The notes: generated by a model from the letters alone, not told the origin. Counted from the stretch's first letter, positions 10,509-22,600 are shown. The stretch: DNA of 64,000 nucleotides from Plazaster borealis (GCA_021014325.1 JAJGQC010000611.1:222501-286500); one strand, 5' to 3'. Made by a program: numbers and translations.

Positions 10509-11354
10509 GACTTCATGGCATCACTGAGTAGTTTCCTCATCCCATCATTGAATACAAGAAGTGTATTTCTGCCGTCAGATTGCTCCTGGCACTCCTCTAT
10601 GAAGTGCTCTAGCAATCGGTTCTTAAGTCTGGTTTTATTTATGGTTTGTCAACTCCAAGGTCTCGCAATCGACTTTCATATAAGTAATGCAACTCAGTGA
10701 GTTTGAAGAGGAATGTGCCATTTTCTACACTGCTCTCAATGTAGGAAACAAGTTCGGCAAATACTCTTCCTTCATTTCTCCGCTCAAAGCTTGTGTTTGT
10801 GTCAATGCTTGCTCTCTGTACACTTCTATAGCGAGTCTTGTATGTAGATAGGCAATCAAAATGGTATTTAGCCTCAATTGCTATGAGGTCCCTCCCGAAA
10901 TTCTGGCAAGAAGAGCTGTATCTTTAAGTTTTGTGGCCATCATTCGAGGTGATTGTCTAGTCTCATGGTTGAACAGTTGTGCAATTTTCCAGATGTCCGA
11001 GAACAGAAAATGCATGATTCTTTATCCGGGTGCCAATTACTTTGCGTTTAGACTTTTTATTCACTGATTCTTGTTGGGAGTCACATGTACGTTTTTTGAC
11101 TCACGACGCCTGCAAAGAAGTGTACTAGTAAACTTGAGGCGGCAAGCTTTGTGCCACTGGGTACGGTTTTCCAGAAGTTTCTCGGCCGTTACTCCCTTCA
11201 AATCAATTTCTACTGGTAAGGCTTCAAGCTCCTGAAACTCACGTGCGATCTCAATAAAAGCTGTATAAACCTTAAGACCATTTTTCTGGAGGCTATCTGC
11301 TGGGCATTTCAAGTCTCCGCCTCCTTTGCCACAAATGATGTAAGATTTATCCAT
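10509..11354 (-). pseudogene. N-terminal Cys/His segment of the FEN/CXC gene
   Basis: Translation starts with an ATG at 11352-11354 and SYIICGKGGG. A WHKACRLKF motif follows about 75 codons later (first possible Cys/His pair). A second motif, CIFCSRTSGKLHNCS, is followed by LKDTALLARISGGDLIAIEA and KYHFDC. The pattern CxxC...H..C...H..C suggests zinc binding. The next stretch includes RVFAELVSYIE and LLEHFIEECQEQ. Frames change at GGG near 10900 and at CC near 10650. An in-frame TGA sits near 10508, just before the long core ORF. Confidence 0.6.
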
Positions 11355-11359
11355 TGTTA

Positions 11360-12560
11360 ATAGTCTGGAGAAGAACGTGGAAACAGGGTTCTTTTTTACT
11401 TTATTTAGTTGGAAATCACAGAATATTCGTCCGTTTACATTTTGGTGGGTATTAGGCTTTACATGTGAAAAATTGCTGTAGGCCTATGTGCGAGATGCAA
11501 CCTGTTCCTTAATGGTCGGAAAGTGATTGTGGCCTGCTATAATATTTATAACAGCATGGACCATAACAATAAATCTCAAGTTTATTTTCTATAATGTTTG
11601 TACCAATACATCAGATCTCAAAAAGAAAAAGCTGTCACCTACACTTATGTTATAATATAGTCGGTTACCTATGATACGTAGGCCTACTCCAGGATGAAAA
11701 ATGGCATGATTGGCAACTCAATTTGTAAAGTTCATTATACAAATTTATTGTGAGCACTTGCCTCTCACAGTGTACAGAAAATAGTTGTTTCTATAACACA
11801 ATGTACCCCCCTGTGCTAAATCTAACTAACTATATTACATGTACATGTATCAACATTGCACTTGCATGCATGCCCCCATTTTCATTGTGTTACAATGAAG
11901 GCCTAAATACAAAAACTGAGAGTTTGGCTGGACATTGGTCTGATAAACTCTGAAGAAGTTTTGTAGATGATTCATTTCTTTTCAACTTGCCAATGAGGTA
12001 AATTTGATAGTGGATTAATATGTTCGGATTCCTCTTTACTTACCAATGCTTGGAACAGTGCTTGAATAAGATACCTCATGCAGAACTCCAAGTAGTCAAG
12101 TGAAATAATCGTAGTACCAATCTCTTGAGGGCACTTTTGAACATTTAAAAAAAACTTCTGCATAAATACATAACAATTTTCTGATCAAAGGTGAAGGTTT
12201 GCTAATGTCATTTTTTTTCTGCGTATGACACAAGGCAGTTTACAAATATGATGTACTATTAAAAAAAAAAGTTATAAAAATTCGTTTTTAGCTATAAAGG
12301 TATGGTTTTATAATAAGACAATTACATGTAACAACTGATATGCTGATTAGCTAAAATATCAAAGTGAATACGCCAGGAAAGATAAAAACAATTTTTGAAT
12401 TGGCAAATTGAAGCCCCCCTCCAAATTGTAGGTGCAAATAATAAAACAAATATATTAAATATACACTGAATGTTTATAAATGAATTATTCATCAAATCAC
12501 TAATGATTATGTTGTAATTAGTCTTAATTAGTGATAATTAGTTATAAGCATCAGTCTACT
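11360..12560. other. No gene recognised (inside the 6.3-kb block)
   Basis: AT-rich sequence. One minus-strand stretch at ~12045-12140 reads IISLDYLEFCMRYLIQALF and ends at a good donor (gtaagt), but it matches nothing I know and has no convincing acceptor. Otherwise I see nothing. Confidence 0.4.
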
Positions 12561-12564
12561 TTGA

Positions 12565-12685
12565 CTCCCAGAGTCAAACTAGTTGAGCCATCTCTTGTTT
12601 GCTTGAACCCAGTACACTTATCATTAAGAGAATGAGTTAGCCCCAGTGTTTTGGGCACGGTTGGTCTAGTAGATTGTGCCGCCTC
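12565..12685 (+). repeat. Right 121-bp direct repeat bounding the 6.3-kb block
   Basis: Identical by eye to 6135-6255. Here the SINE part continues without interruption into its 3' body and tail. Confidence 0.92.
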
Positions 12686-12832
12686 ACCTTGTAAACTCTT
12701 TCAAGGTGCTATGTAAATGGGTCTCATCATTCAAACATAGCTCTGCATACCTGTCATTTAAAAAAGAAGTGGTGCGAGAACCCTGTTGGGTGTGATAAAG
12801 CACTTTGAGTGTCAAAGTTTGTTCATAGATTC
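12600..12832 (+). mobile_element. SINE 3' half
   Basis: The sequence runs gaacccagtacacttatcat, then gattgtgccgcctc, accttgtaaac, ggtgctatgtaaatgggtct and gtgtgataaagcacttt. These boxes occur in the same order in the complete copy at 22110-22515. The tRNA-like head is missing. Confidence 0.75.
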
Positions 12833-12836
12833 TTAC

Positions 12837-12983
12837 CTGTAGAGCATAATTGCCAGAGAGTAGTGTTTTCTTCTGCTGTGATATATTCTTAGATAGAGAC
12901 GACGCTGCAATTTCTTTGAGATCCGAATTTAGCCACTGATCGTTAACGTTCTGTTTCATCTCATCTGAAGTTACATTCTGACC
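12837..12983 (-). CDS. RMI1: RMI1 N-terminal (DUF1767-type) exon, opposite strand to the rest of RMI1
   Basis: This minus-strand exon of 49 codons, phase 0 at both ends, runs from an acceptor (catcag|GGT) to a donor (CAG|gtaaga). It encodes MKQNVNDQWLNSDLKEIA and ends LLSGNYALQ. RMI1 N-terminal domains have the pattern QWL..DL followed by a G-x-Y-x-LQ end at about this distance, and human RMI1 has FEQWLLTDL and GFYALQ. The domain helps RMI1 bind topoisomerase III alpha. All other RMI1 exons here are on the plus strand, so this exon is inverted relative to them, either genuinely or by assembly. It could also belong to a second, partial copy. It directly abuts the SINE and 121-bp repeat. Confidence 0.6.
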
Positions 12984-13318
12984 CTGATGTTAAGCAAAAA
13001 TGAAAAGTTGTTAAAGTGTGGTTCAAAACATGGTTGTGCCCAAATAACAGATTAAACGCATGATAACCAGTTATCCACCTGGTTCACAAAAAAGAATAAC
13101 AAGTATTAAAGTTTATCAAAGAGGAAATCTGCAAACAGGCCTTAAATTACACCAAGGCTACAGAGACCATGGCCTTTGTTGCCCCTGGTCTTGGCCTTGG
13201 TGCCCCTTCAAAAGTTTCTCATAGACTTTAAGATTTTCCAATATCCTCAAAGATGAAATTCTTGACCTGAATGTTCCAAGATACACATACAATTGCACCG
13301 TAATTTCTTGCGTATACT

Positions 13319-13334
13319 ATAAGACGCGTCTTAT
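13319..13334. other. Perfect 16-bp palindrome
   Basis: ATAAGACGCGTCTTAT is its own reverse complement. Related ccttatct boxes follow to 13395, suggesting the end of an unidentified transposon. It lies between the inverted RMI1 exon and the first plus-strand RMI1 exon. Confidence 0.7.
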
Positions 13335-13483
13335 CTGACTTTCAACGGTCTGAAAAAATCACTGTGCCTTATCTACTGGTGCGCCTTATCTGATATCCAT
13401 AATTTTCCTTTACCGTTGGAGTGAAGATAAACAACCTTCATCAAATCCATTCAAAATGTATAATATTTTACACTGTATGTCAG

Positions 13484-13619
13484 CAGATCTTGGTTAGTGG
13501 AACCGTGCAGTGTCGACGTGGTGTACTTTTACTGACAGCTCAGAATGTTCAAGTTCTTGGTGGTGATGTGGAGGCATTACAACAACAAAAATGCCAGCTC
13601 AAATTCTGTCAAATGTTCT
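13484..13619 (+). CDS. RMI1: RMI1 exon, OB-fold 1
   Basis: Acceptor tgtcag|CAG (or three bases on), donor TTCT|gtaagt. It encodes ILVSGTVQC and RRGVLLLTAQNVQVLGGDV, matching the RMI1 block that reads RLGVLLL...NVKVLGGEVDAL in human. After EALQQQ the conserved reading (AQILSNVL) is in another frame. One extra A in the A5 run at 13587-13591 would restore it and also fit the phase of the next exon, so a one-base deletion or base-calling error is likely. Confidence 0.8.
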
Positions 13620-16600
13620 GTAAGTAAACATTTCAACAGGTAACTCTTCACTTAACCACTTCACGTTGGTATTTTTAAAAATTGTCCGTGCCCACCGCGG
13701 TTTTATTTTTCAGAACTTTTTAGAGCTTCTTGAGTAATCGCTTTCCTTTGAAAATATCGTTGCCATGATGAAACCCTGACTTGACAAGGGAAAGAAAAAG
13801 ATTCCCATAATTAATTCTGTGATTTGATGTTGTCATGTGAGCAATTGAGTAGCCACTCACCATGATTTGCAGAATCTCAGCCGTGATTCATGGCTGATAA
13901 TAAATTGGTGCTCATGCAAGCCTCTACATTGAAATCCTGCCTGACAATTTTTTTCCCAGAAACCAATGTTGTACGCTTTGCCTTGAAATTTTGTTTTATT
14001 CTGTTCTTAAACACAGAGGAGTGGATGGGAGTCAGGTCAGCCAGCAGGAACCAGCTCAAACTGCATCAAACCGGCGAGAACCAGTCATCCAAGACACCAT
14101 TGATCTCACAATAGACACCAACAGCAGTGATGACAATGTAAACAGCAATGGACTTAGAAACAGGGGTACCGATCAAGGCAAGTTGAGATCGATCAGCTCT
14201 CCTTTATCTCAAAAATCTCATCACATTTTTATTTTATTTTATTTATGATCCCTTTCAATTTGTCTGAAACATCAGATAAGAGTCTTCAGACTCAATAAAA
14301 CAAATTTCAATCTGTCAAGCCACCTGGAAGCCATCTGGATTTATTACAGCCAGGAGTGGCTATTAACCTGAGGCCTAGAGGTTGTTCACAACTCCTGTGG
14401 TAATTCTGAAAGGGGAGGTCATTGATATCATTGATTTTAGTCAATGAGGACTACTAGAGCAGGCTAGTCGAAACAGACCAATCAAGATCTTACTCCGCGG
14501 CAGTGAAGTTAATAACGAGAAGTCCCCTCGATCCACTAAGCGAAAGTAGTAGTCCTGGCCGATTTCCTACTTCCGCCCAGGTAGTGTATTTAATAAGCAG
14601 GACAGATTCTTCTCAGAACTTGGTAGTCTCCTGAATTCTGAAATCCACTTCGTGGCAGTAGAATAAATAGCAAGACATTCATGTTGTTTTTATACCTATG
14701 TGATGGTCGCACAAATTGGGGCGTGATTGGCAAATGGGCTTTCTAAAACATAAGCGTCCTCATCCTAAATTTTAATTTTGTTTCAATGTTATTTTCAACA
14801 AATTATTTGTATTATCCCTTTAAACTCGACCCCATTTTTCCCCACAGAACTTCGGTCACCCCTGACCGATTTTTTTTTTTTTTTAATAATCATTTTTCAC
14901 CCAATAACTACCGCCCTCTGTTGGCCAAGCTTGGCATCATTAGCAAGCTGAAAACACAAGCTTTCCAATGGTAGTATGGTACCCTATGTGCAACCTTTAG
15001 AAATATATATACAAAGCGAAAAAGAAACCTGACTATTGCTTTTTCTAACGTGTCAGCTGTTATGCCTGTGTGTTGTATACGTTGTACACGTTGTACACGT
15101 TGTACGGTGACTTTCGTGCAAATTCTGCTCTTGATCTCATACAAAATGTTACATTTCAGCTTCAAAATGCCCAAAAAGAAGCCTGAAAAGAAGTGAAATG
15201 TTGTCCAAACTTCCAGGAGACAATGTAGAGAAGAATAAGTCTTGGGTTTTGGGGGTTTTGTAGATGAAAACGGTGATCTTAACGAGGAAGAAATGTTGAA
15301 CGAAGGCATTGATCCAACCACAGAGTGCTGGTAATGTACATGTAAAAGCGAAATTCTGGGAGGTAAAATTAATATTTTGTCTTTATTTTTTTACCTCTAT
15401 AGAAAGATCAGATGATGTAGATTTCAAAAACGGCAATCAAAATATTTTTGAACAAGTGGAAATTACCAAATTTACATAAAATATGAAAAAATTGGAATTT
15501 AAATTTAAAAATATGAATTTAATAATGGCGGTAATTTTTTTCCAAAAGCCTGTGGGGGGTAAAAGATTTGCTAGAAATATAGCACTATATGTAAGCTTTA
15601 AAATGATGCATAATGTTAACGTGTTTCCAAGAAGTAAATCAGTCATTTTAATAAATAACCTGAGCACATGCAAAATTTTAAAAAACGGGGTCGAGTTTAA
15701 AGGGTTATAGAAAAATTGAAATTTTATTTATAACAAATTGCTATGGGTGTTTTCAGTTTGAAGAATTTTGTATTAATAGGATTTTAAAAGATTTGATTTC
15801 ATAGCAAAATTTAGTATTCAATTGAGTTGTTTTCTCTATTTGGATATTCGCGAGGCTTGCACGGTCTATAATAGTAAAATCAAGATTAATATTCTTTAAC
15901 CCTGATGCAATTAATACATCTATTTAAAGGGTCTGTATACGTTTGGTAATTACTCATAAAATTAATGGCAATAAAAATTTACTTGGTAAGAAGTACAGCA
16001 GCTTCTGATAGTACAAAGCACTTTGAGAAATATTTCAGCTTGAAGTAATGTGGTTATGGAAAAAGATATCAGTTTTTATCCAAACAAATTTGAATCTTGG
16101 AAGCGTTACTGACAGTAACAATTCTCAGATTGTGTATTACAATGCAGATTATTCTTCCTGCATGGACAAAACCACTCCAGTTTGGCAATATCTCAAAAAA
16201 GCTACCACCTTTTGAAATGAAATTTTCAAAGGTTAGTTTTATGGTATATCTACATTTTGATAGGATTGAAACAAACAGTGGGTTTCAATTACCAAACGTA
16301 TACAATCCCTTTATTATGGAAGTTTGATAATGTCTTATACAGTGATACCCAGCAGTGATGACTTTGGGGATGGCCTGGATGCCTTAATGTTGAATGAAAT
16401 CCAACAGATTGAAGAGATGGACAGGATACAACAAATGGCAAGCAATGTAAGGCAATATTATACTCTTATGAACTGGCATAATTCGGTCACTAGAGCACGT
16501 CTATCCCCCTCGAGGGAATGTGTCATGGCCGAGGTGTCTAGTGCACCAAACCCAAGCTCAATGTAAGGCAATGTTATACTCTTATGGACTGGCAATGAGG

Positions 16601-19600
16601 TCACTAGAGCACATCTATCCCCCTCGAGGGAATGTGTCATGGCCGAGGTGTCTAGTACACCGAACCCAAGCTCTGGTGTTGTCAGCAGCAGAGTGTGGGT
16701 TGGAATCCCGGTCATGACACTTGTGCTCTTGAGCAAGGCACTTAACCATAATTGCTTCATAAAAAGTTGGGACTGTTGTGCTTTCTGCTCTACCAGCCAG
16801 GCTCCTAGTGGATGATACCCATGCCTACGGACTGTGAAGGGGGTAACCCTATTTCAGCCCCAGGAGTAGGTGGCAACGTGCCCCTGGTGACAGTTGATTT
16901 GGGTCGACAGCCCAAATCAGTTAATTGTAGCCCCCACCTCAAAGTGGCCGTCCGGCCCTGTGATGTTAGGTGGGAAAAAAGGGACCTATTTCCTGAGGCT
17001 GAAGGCCGAGGGAAATAGGTCCTTCTGTCGGTCACTCACAGGCTCGAAGGGGGGATAGACGTGCACTAGTGACTTACGCCAGTCCATATGATCTAAAATA
17101 TGAAATAAGAAAAGAAAGTTTTCAGGGTTTTAGAGCTAAACTGTTTTAATTCACTACTACCTAGGCGGAATGTTCTACCTTCTGCCCAGGAACAGCTAAT
17201 AAGCAGGACAGTTCTTTTCAGAACTAAGTAGTCTCCCAAATTCCAAAATCTACTCCGTGGCAGTAGACTAAATAGCAAGACAAGTTATCAAAGAACAAAA
17301 TCTACATAGCAAAGTAAATACATGCACATGCTGTTACAGCAAACTGAATATACAACCTTTTTCTAGTAAGCACAATTGTTTTGTGCTTGGCTCAGTTAAG
17401 CCCATTTGAGATGCTCTGACAGATGATACTGATTGAATGTAATAAATAAAATCTTTTCAGCTGTCTAATTTAGAGCAAGTGCAAGTATCAGGCAGGAGAA
17501 TCTTCCGGTTTAAACCGGAATTCCGTTTTTTTCCCTTTCAAATTTGTGGTCTTCGAGTTCAGAGTGAATTTGATTTAATATTTGGGGAGTGAGTTGTAGG
17601 GGGAATACACTTGGATTTTGCTAATCCCTCTTCTTTAATCAGAAATTGTAAGTTTACCTTTGTACACCGTTTGTGAAAAAACAGCATGTTAACAATTGCC
17701 GCCCAACTTCCATGTGCATTATGCAGCGAGATCAATGGATATGTGTAGACTTCTCTCATTCCTCGCTTCAATCACGGTGCGGTTTATCATTTGTTTGACC
17801 GTGATATGTTTTATTGCTAAAGCAAAGGAACATGTGTGGAGACTTTGAAAAGTCTACTGACAACTGTTCACTGAGTGCGGCGCTGACGCCTGGGTCACCT
17901 TGCCCAAATTCCGGACATTGCCCCAAATTCCGGACATGCATTTTATCGTTGGATTTTTTATTATTTTAAATTTAAATGGATTTCCGGTGTTGTCATCATC
18001 GCCCAGTCTCATGCCTGAAGTTTCTATGATAAGGTGCTTTCTGCATCAGCACCCATTTTGATGAAATTTTCTCAAATAAATATTTGGGTTGATGTTCTAT
18101 TTGTTGTAATTCTGTTTGGTGAAGGCTGATAAGGAGACAGAATGGCCAGTCGATGACGACATTGACGAGATGTGGTTAGAACAAGTAGAGCAGAATCTCC
18201 ACGTCCATGGACCCTGTCATCTCGGACGGAACATTCCAACTGCCTCCCATTCATCAGCAGTTTCCTCAATCAGTAACCGCCAAGATGTCAAGAAAGAAAC
18301 CAATACTGCTCACCACAAGGCAACCACAGCTGCGTATTCATCAACGACAAACAGAATCAATCCTGGCCAAACTTCAAATGCATGTATGTCGAAGAAAGTC
18401 TCGCTAAGTTCTACTGATAGAGTAGCTGATTCAAAGCAGTGGAATGAAGAGCCAAGATCAGCACTTCAAAAAGACCCCACCAGATCCAGAAGTATTTATA
18501 ATCCAAACTTACAGACAGTTTCGGGAAAGCCAGCCCCAGCGACAGGGATCGCTGCACGTATAACCAAAGAGCCATCAAGCAAAGACACATCTGATCCGTC
18601 CATTATATCTACCACATCATCTTCCGATACACCAAATTCCACCTCATGCTTAGAAGCCAGTGGGGCTAATGCATTTGAAGGTTGTGGATCTAATGCACTT
18701 GAGGGTTCAAGTTCTGCCAAACGAAGCAGATTCCATTCAAGTGAAGGTTAGTTATACTATTGGAACACATAACATGGGTGTCACTGAGCTGGCTGATAAT
18801 AATAGAGCTTCTTAAGCACAAAAAGTAGCTAAGCACAGCAACATTATGCTTACCAGATTAAGGTTACCAGCCAAAATACCATGACACATGTACAATTTGT
18901 GACATGGTATCCTGCTCATTTCTGCTTAGCACGAAATTGTTAAGCAAAATCTTCTGCTTAAGCAGCTCTATGAAATTGGGCCCTAGTCGATAATAATAAA
19001 GCTATGTAGACAGGAATACAATGAAGATGAAATATACGTCTTTTATGGTTGGGCTTTACAGGATATTTATTTAATACTCCTGGGCTGAATTTCCAAACAG
19101 AGAAGTAGAAGAAAAGACTGGATCCGCCCACAGTGCACAATGTAGCACTGGGCTAACCAGGATGGTCTGTCTTTTAGTACAGAACAAGGAAGAATAAACT
19201 AAGGATGAAACGAAGGACATTTTTATAGTCAAGCTAGTGGGGACAGACTAGGTGGTCTTTTTGGTCACTGAACATGGTTGGGGGAGCAAGGGAAGGAACA
19301 GTGGGGAATTGAATGTGTGGTCTGGGTGGTCAGAGGATGAAACAAGGGAGGACTATGCCATGGGGGTATTGATGAGATTTATGGGGGAATGGTGATGGCT
19401 AACTAACAATAGGGAACCCATGTGGAACAATGTAGTCAGAATCTTAGCTTACTCTATGGTAGGAACTTGCATATGATGAGTTGATAACAATGAATTTGCT
19501 TTAACCCATTCCCTCCAATGGAAGACTTTTTTAGATTCTAGGTGGCAGCATATTTACTTTGTGATTACAATGGTTGTCAGAAATAATATGTGCATACCCA

Positions 19601-22600
19601 AAACAAGGTGAACAATAGAAAAATACTTGGTATATCGGCTGTCATCCTGCATCTTAAAGACTAATCTAGACCGTATGAGCAAATTATGCATGCATCGTTG
19701 TCAATGCTGGGACGCTGGCAAGGTTTTGTACACAAAGACAAAGGAAAACCGTTGTCTCTTTTACTTTTTATGCGAATTAAGTGTCTTCCTGAACAATTTA
19801 CACAATTTCCCTGACAGTACAGCACAACAGAATGATGTACATGTACATATGCATTTTAAACCGACTGTGCAGTTTCCCTAGAGAATCACACTTATACTTA
19901 GTGGTGTCATGGCTGATCGGTCTAGTTCACTGGACCCAAGCTCTTGTGTTGTCAGCAGCAGAGTGTGGGTTTCGAATCCTGGTTATGACACTTGTGCCCT
20001 CGAGCAAGGCACTTTTAAACCATAATTGCTTCATAAAAAGTTAGGAAGGTAGCTAGTGCATTCTGCTCTACCAGCCAGGCTCCTAGTGGATGATACCCAT
20101 GCCTACATCCTTACGGACTGTGAAGGGGGTAACCCTGTTCCAGCCCCAGGAGTAGGTGACAACGTGCCCCTGGTGACATCTTGGCATATGCAAGCATCCC
20201 AGCTCTGAATGACACAGACCTTAAGATTAAAACACCATATATATTAAACCTGGATAATTTGTGCTTTATCATCAAGGTGTTGTCACCATGGAAACTGTCA
20301 TGTCAAGGATTCAAGCTCAGGAAAGCTTCACATTCAATATTAAGGTAACGTAACAACAGGCCTACTTTAACCACTTTACATTGGATAACATGTGTACACA
20401 TGTACCAAATTTTTCTAGACTGGCCTACAGCGGACTGTTTTTTAATGCCCGGAGGGCGTAGCGCCCTCAATTCAGAGCGCCCTCAATTTTGTTGCAGTCA
20501 GTCGGACTGCTGAGGTGAATATCCACCTTGACTTTCCTTTGTGTAACGTGCACATGCATGCACCAACCGTGCTATACTTTGTTTCACCATACAAAAAGGT
20601 ACTGGAAATCATGATCGTAATATCCCTTTTCCCCATGGGTTATTGTGTAATCTCCAATTCCAGACCTTTGTCCTTTTGTTATACAAATGTGGCATACAGG
20701 ATTGGACAGGCTGCTACCATTGTTTATCATTATATTCGGCCCCATGGGATGTAATTCCGAGCATTCCAAGATTCCAGCATACCATGGCAGATAATCGGCC
20801 GTGGCTTTTGGCCAAGGTTCTGCGATTCACAGCATTTGTCCTGTTTGTTGTGTAATGCACGTAAAGAAGCATGTACACTGATCGTTAAGAGAAAGGGTTT
20901 GCCCCAGAGATGTTTCTGGCATAGTTGGCTGCATTCAGATTGCGCCACTGCACCTTTTAAATTGCTACAAGATACATTGTACAAATGGGTCTAATAATTC
21001 CAAACTTAGTTCCGCATATGTGTAGATGAAATAATGAGCGCTTCCAAACGCCCTTTCGGGTGTGATGAAACACAAAGTAAGAATTGCATATTATTATAAG
21101 TCAAAACAACTCTATTGTTCTACCTGTTCCCTACTGTTTGTACATGGCTTTGTTGTCACCCTTCTATCCCTATTGTCTCGCAAGGATGGCTACTGGAGCA
21201 TCTTGGCAAAGATCAGCGACAAAACGGCATCAATGGATGTAGAGTTGTCTAATCAGGTAACTACTAACTGTTGTAAATTGAAACAACTGGTACAAAGGGA
21301 CAAATACAAACTCCAGAATGTGTGATTAAATGTTTATTGTATGATTTCACAATGACTAGAATGAGTATTGTCCTCTAGTTACTGAATCACAATTTCTTGA
21401 TTTGTGCAATTCATAATCATAGACGTTCAACCAATGTTTGTGTAGAGATTGGCTGTTGCCAGCTTGGTGTTTATATCCCCTTGTGGGAGCTTTGCAGAGT
21501 TCCCTTGTTGGGAAGATCATCTAAACAAACTGTCTAGCAATGTGTATCTACGCTGAACTTGCTAACCGTTTAAGCGAATTTGTTGAGAACTGTTTAACTG
21601 TTTTCACAGTATTACAAAGGTGCTCAGCCCCAGTTGAGAATGATTGCTCTATAAAAAACAACAACCCCCCTTTGTACCCCGCAAACTTGCCTTGTGCGTC
21701 ACTAATGTAACGTTTTCATAACATGTAATCACTTTTTAATAGATGTTAATTTTGCATCGGGATAAAGAATATAATTTGTTTTTACCCTTTACACAGCTAG
21801 TATTAAGCACTGCTGTATACTCGATACTTTCCCAAGTTCTGTGAAATAAATCCACAGGCAAATCACTCAGTGGGATTCGAACCCACGATGTTTGCGTTGC
21901 TAGAGCAGATGTCTTACCACTAGATAACTTTGCAATCCTAATCTTTCTCAATCACATCTGTCCCAGTAGTCACGCAGTCCATATTTTAATGCACTATTCT
22001 GGTACACTTCGGTAGGATTTTTCTTTCAAGCAGCAGTGTAGCACCATTTCATTTAGACCACCTCGCTTTAGCAAACAGACAAAGTCAGTTAACTTGACCT
22101 TTCCTGTCCTCCTTCAGGGCCGAGCAGATAAGAACACCGGACTCAAGCTCTGGTGTTTCTGATTAGCAGAGTGTGGGTTCGAGTCCCGGTCGTGACACTT
22201 GTGTCCTTGAGCAAGACACTTAACCGTTATCGCTGCGTCCTTCTGATGGGATGTAAAGCCGTAGGTCCCGTGTGTAATGCATGTAAAAGAACCCAATGCA
22301 CTTATCGTAAAGAGAAGGAAATTCGCGGTGTTCCTGGTTTGATCGGCAGCATATTGCGCCGCAGCACTTTGTAAACCATTACATGGTGCTATGTAAAGGG
22401 ATAGGTCTCACACTTCAAAAACGTAGCATTGCATACCTTGCAGGAACAAAATACTGAGTGCTTTGATACGCCCATCGGTTGTGATAAAGTGCTATAGAAG
22501 AACACAGTATTATTATAATTATTATTATTATTTCCTTCTAACTTTCAGGTACTCACTCAGCTGATTGGATTTTCCGTTCCCGAAATGACAGTGAGTTTGA

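Larger units (their letters stand above)
6719..11354 (-). pseudogene. Broken multi-domain gene: Cys/His motifs, FEN/XPG-like nuclease, CXC motif
   Basis: Consecutive minus-strand segments read as one ~1,250-residue protein once short frame breaks are bridged. In order they are: N-terminal Cys/His motifs (11354-10870), a core (10870-8357), a FEN/XPG-like region (8340-7420), a FHAFTGSD block (7370 to ~7070), and a Cys-rich CXC-like tail (6985-6719). I recognise the overall arrangement as that of an uncharacterised multi-copy protein family in invertebrate genomes, from memory only. There are in-frame stops near 10508 and at 9338, and frame changes near 11000, 10890, 10650, 8360, 7450 and 7420. 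It may be a dead copy or an active gene with consensus errors. A role in DNA cleavage is inferred only from the nuclease-like motifs. Confidence 0.65.
6256..12564. mobile_element. Candidate inserted block carrying the FEN/CXC gene
   Basis: The two identical 121-bp repeats flank 6,309 bp. Removing the block with one repeat restores a continuous LINE-edge plus SINE with its tail, so this looks like an insertion into that pre-existing sequence, or a tandem or circular integration. The first bases (TAGTCAGGTAGCTTAT) weakly resemble the complement of bases just inside the right repeat (TAGACTGATGCTTAT), a possible degraded terminal inverted repeat. The block contains the minus-strand multi-domain gene and 1.2 kb with no gene (11360-12560). 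Confidence 0.5.
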
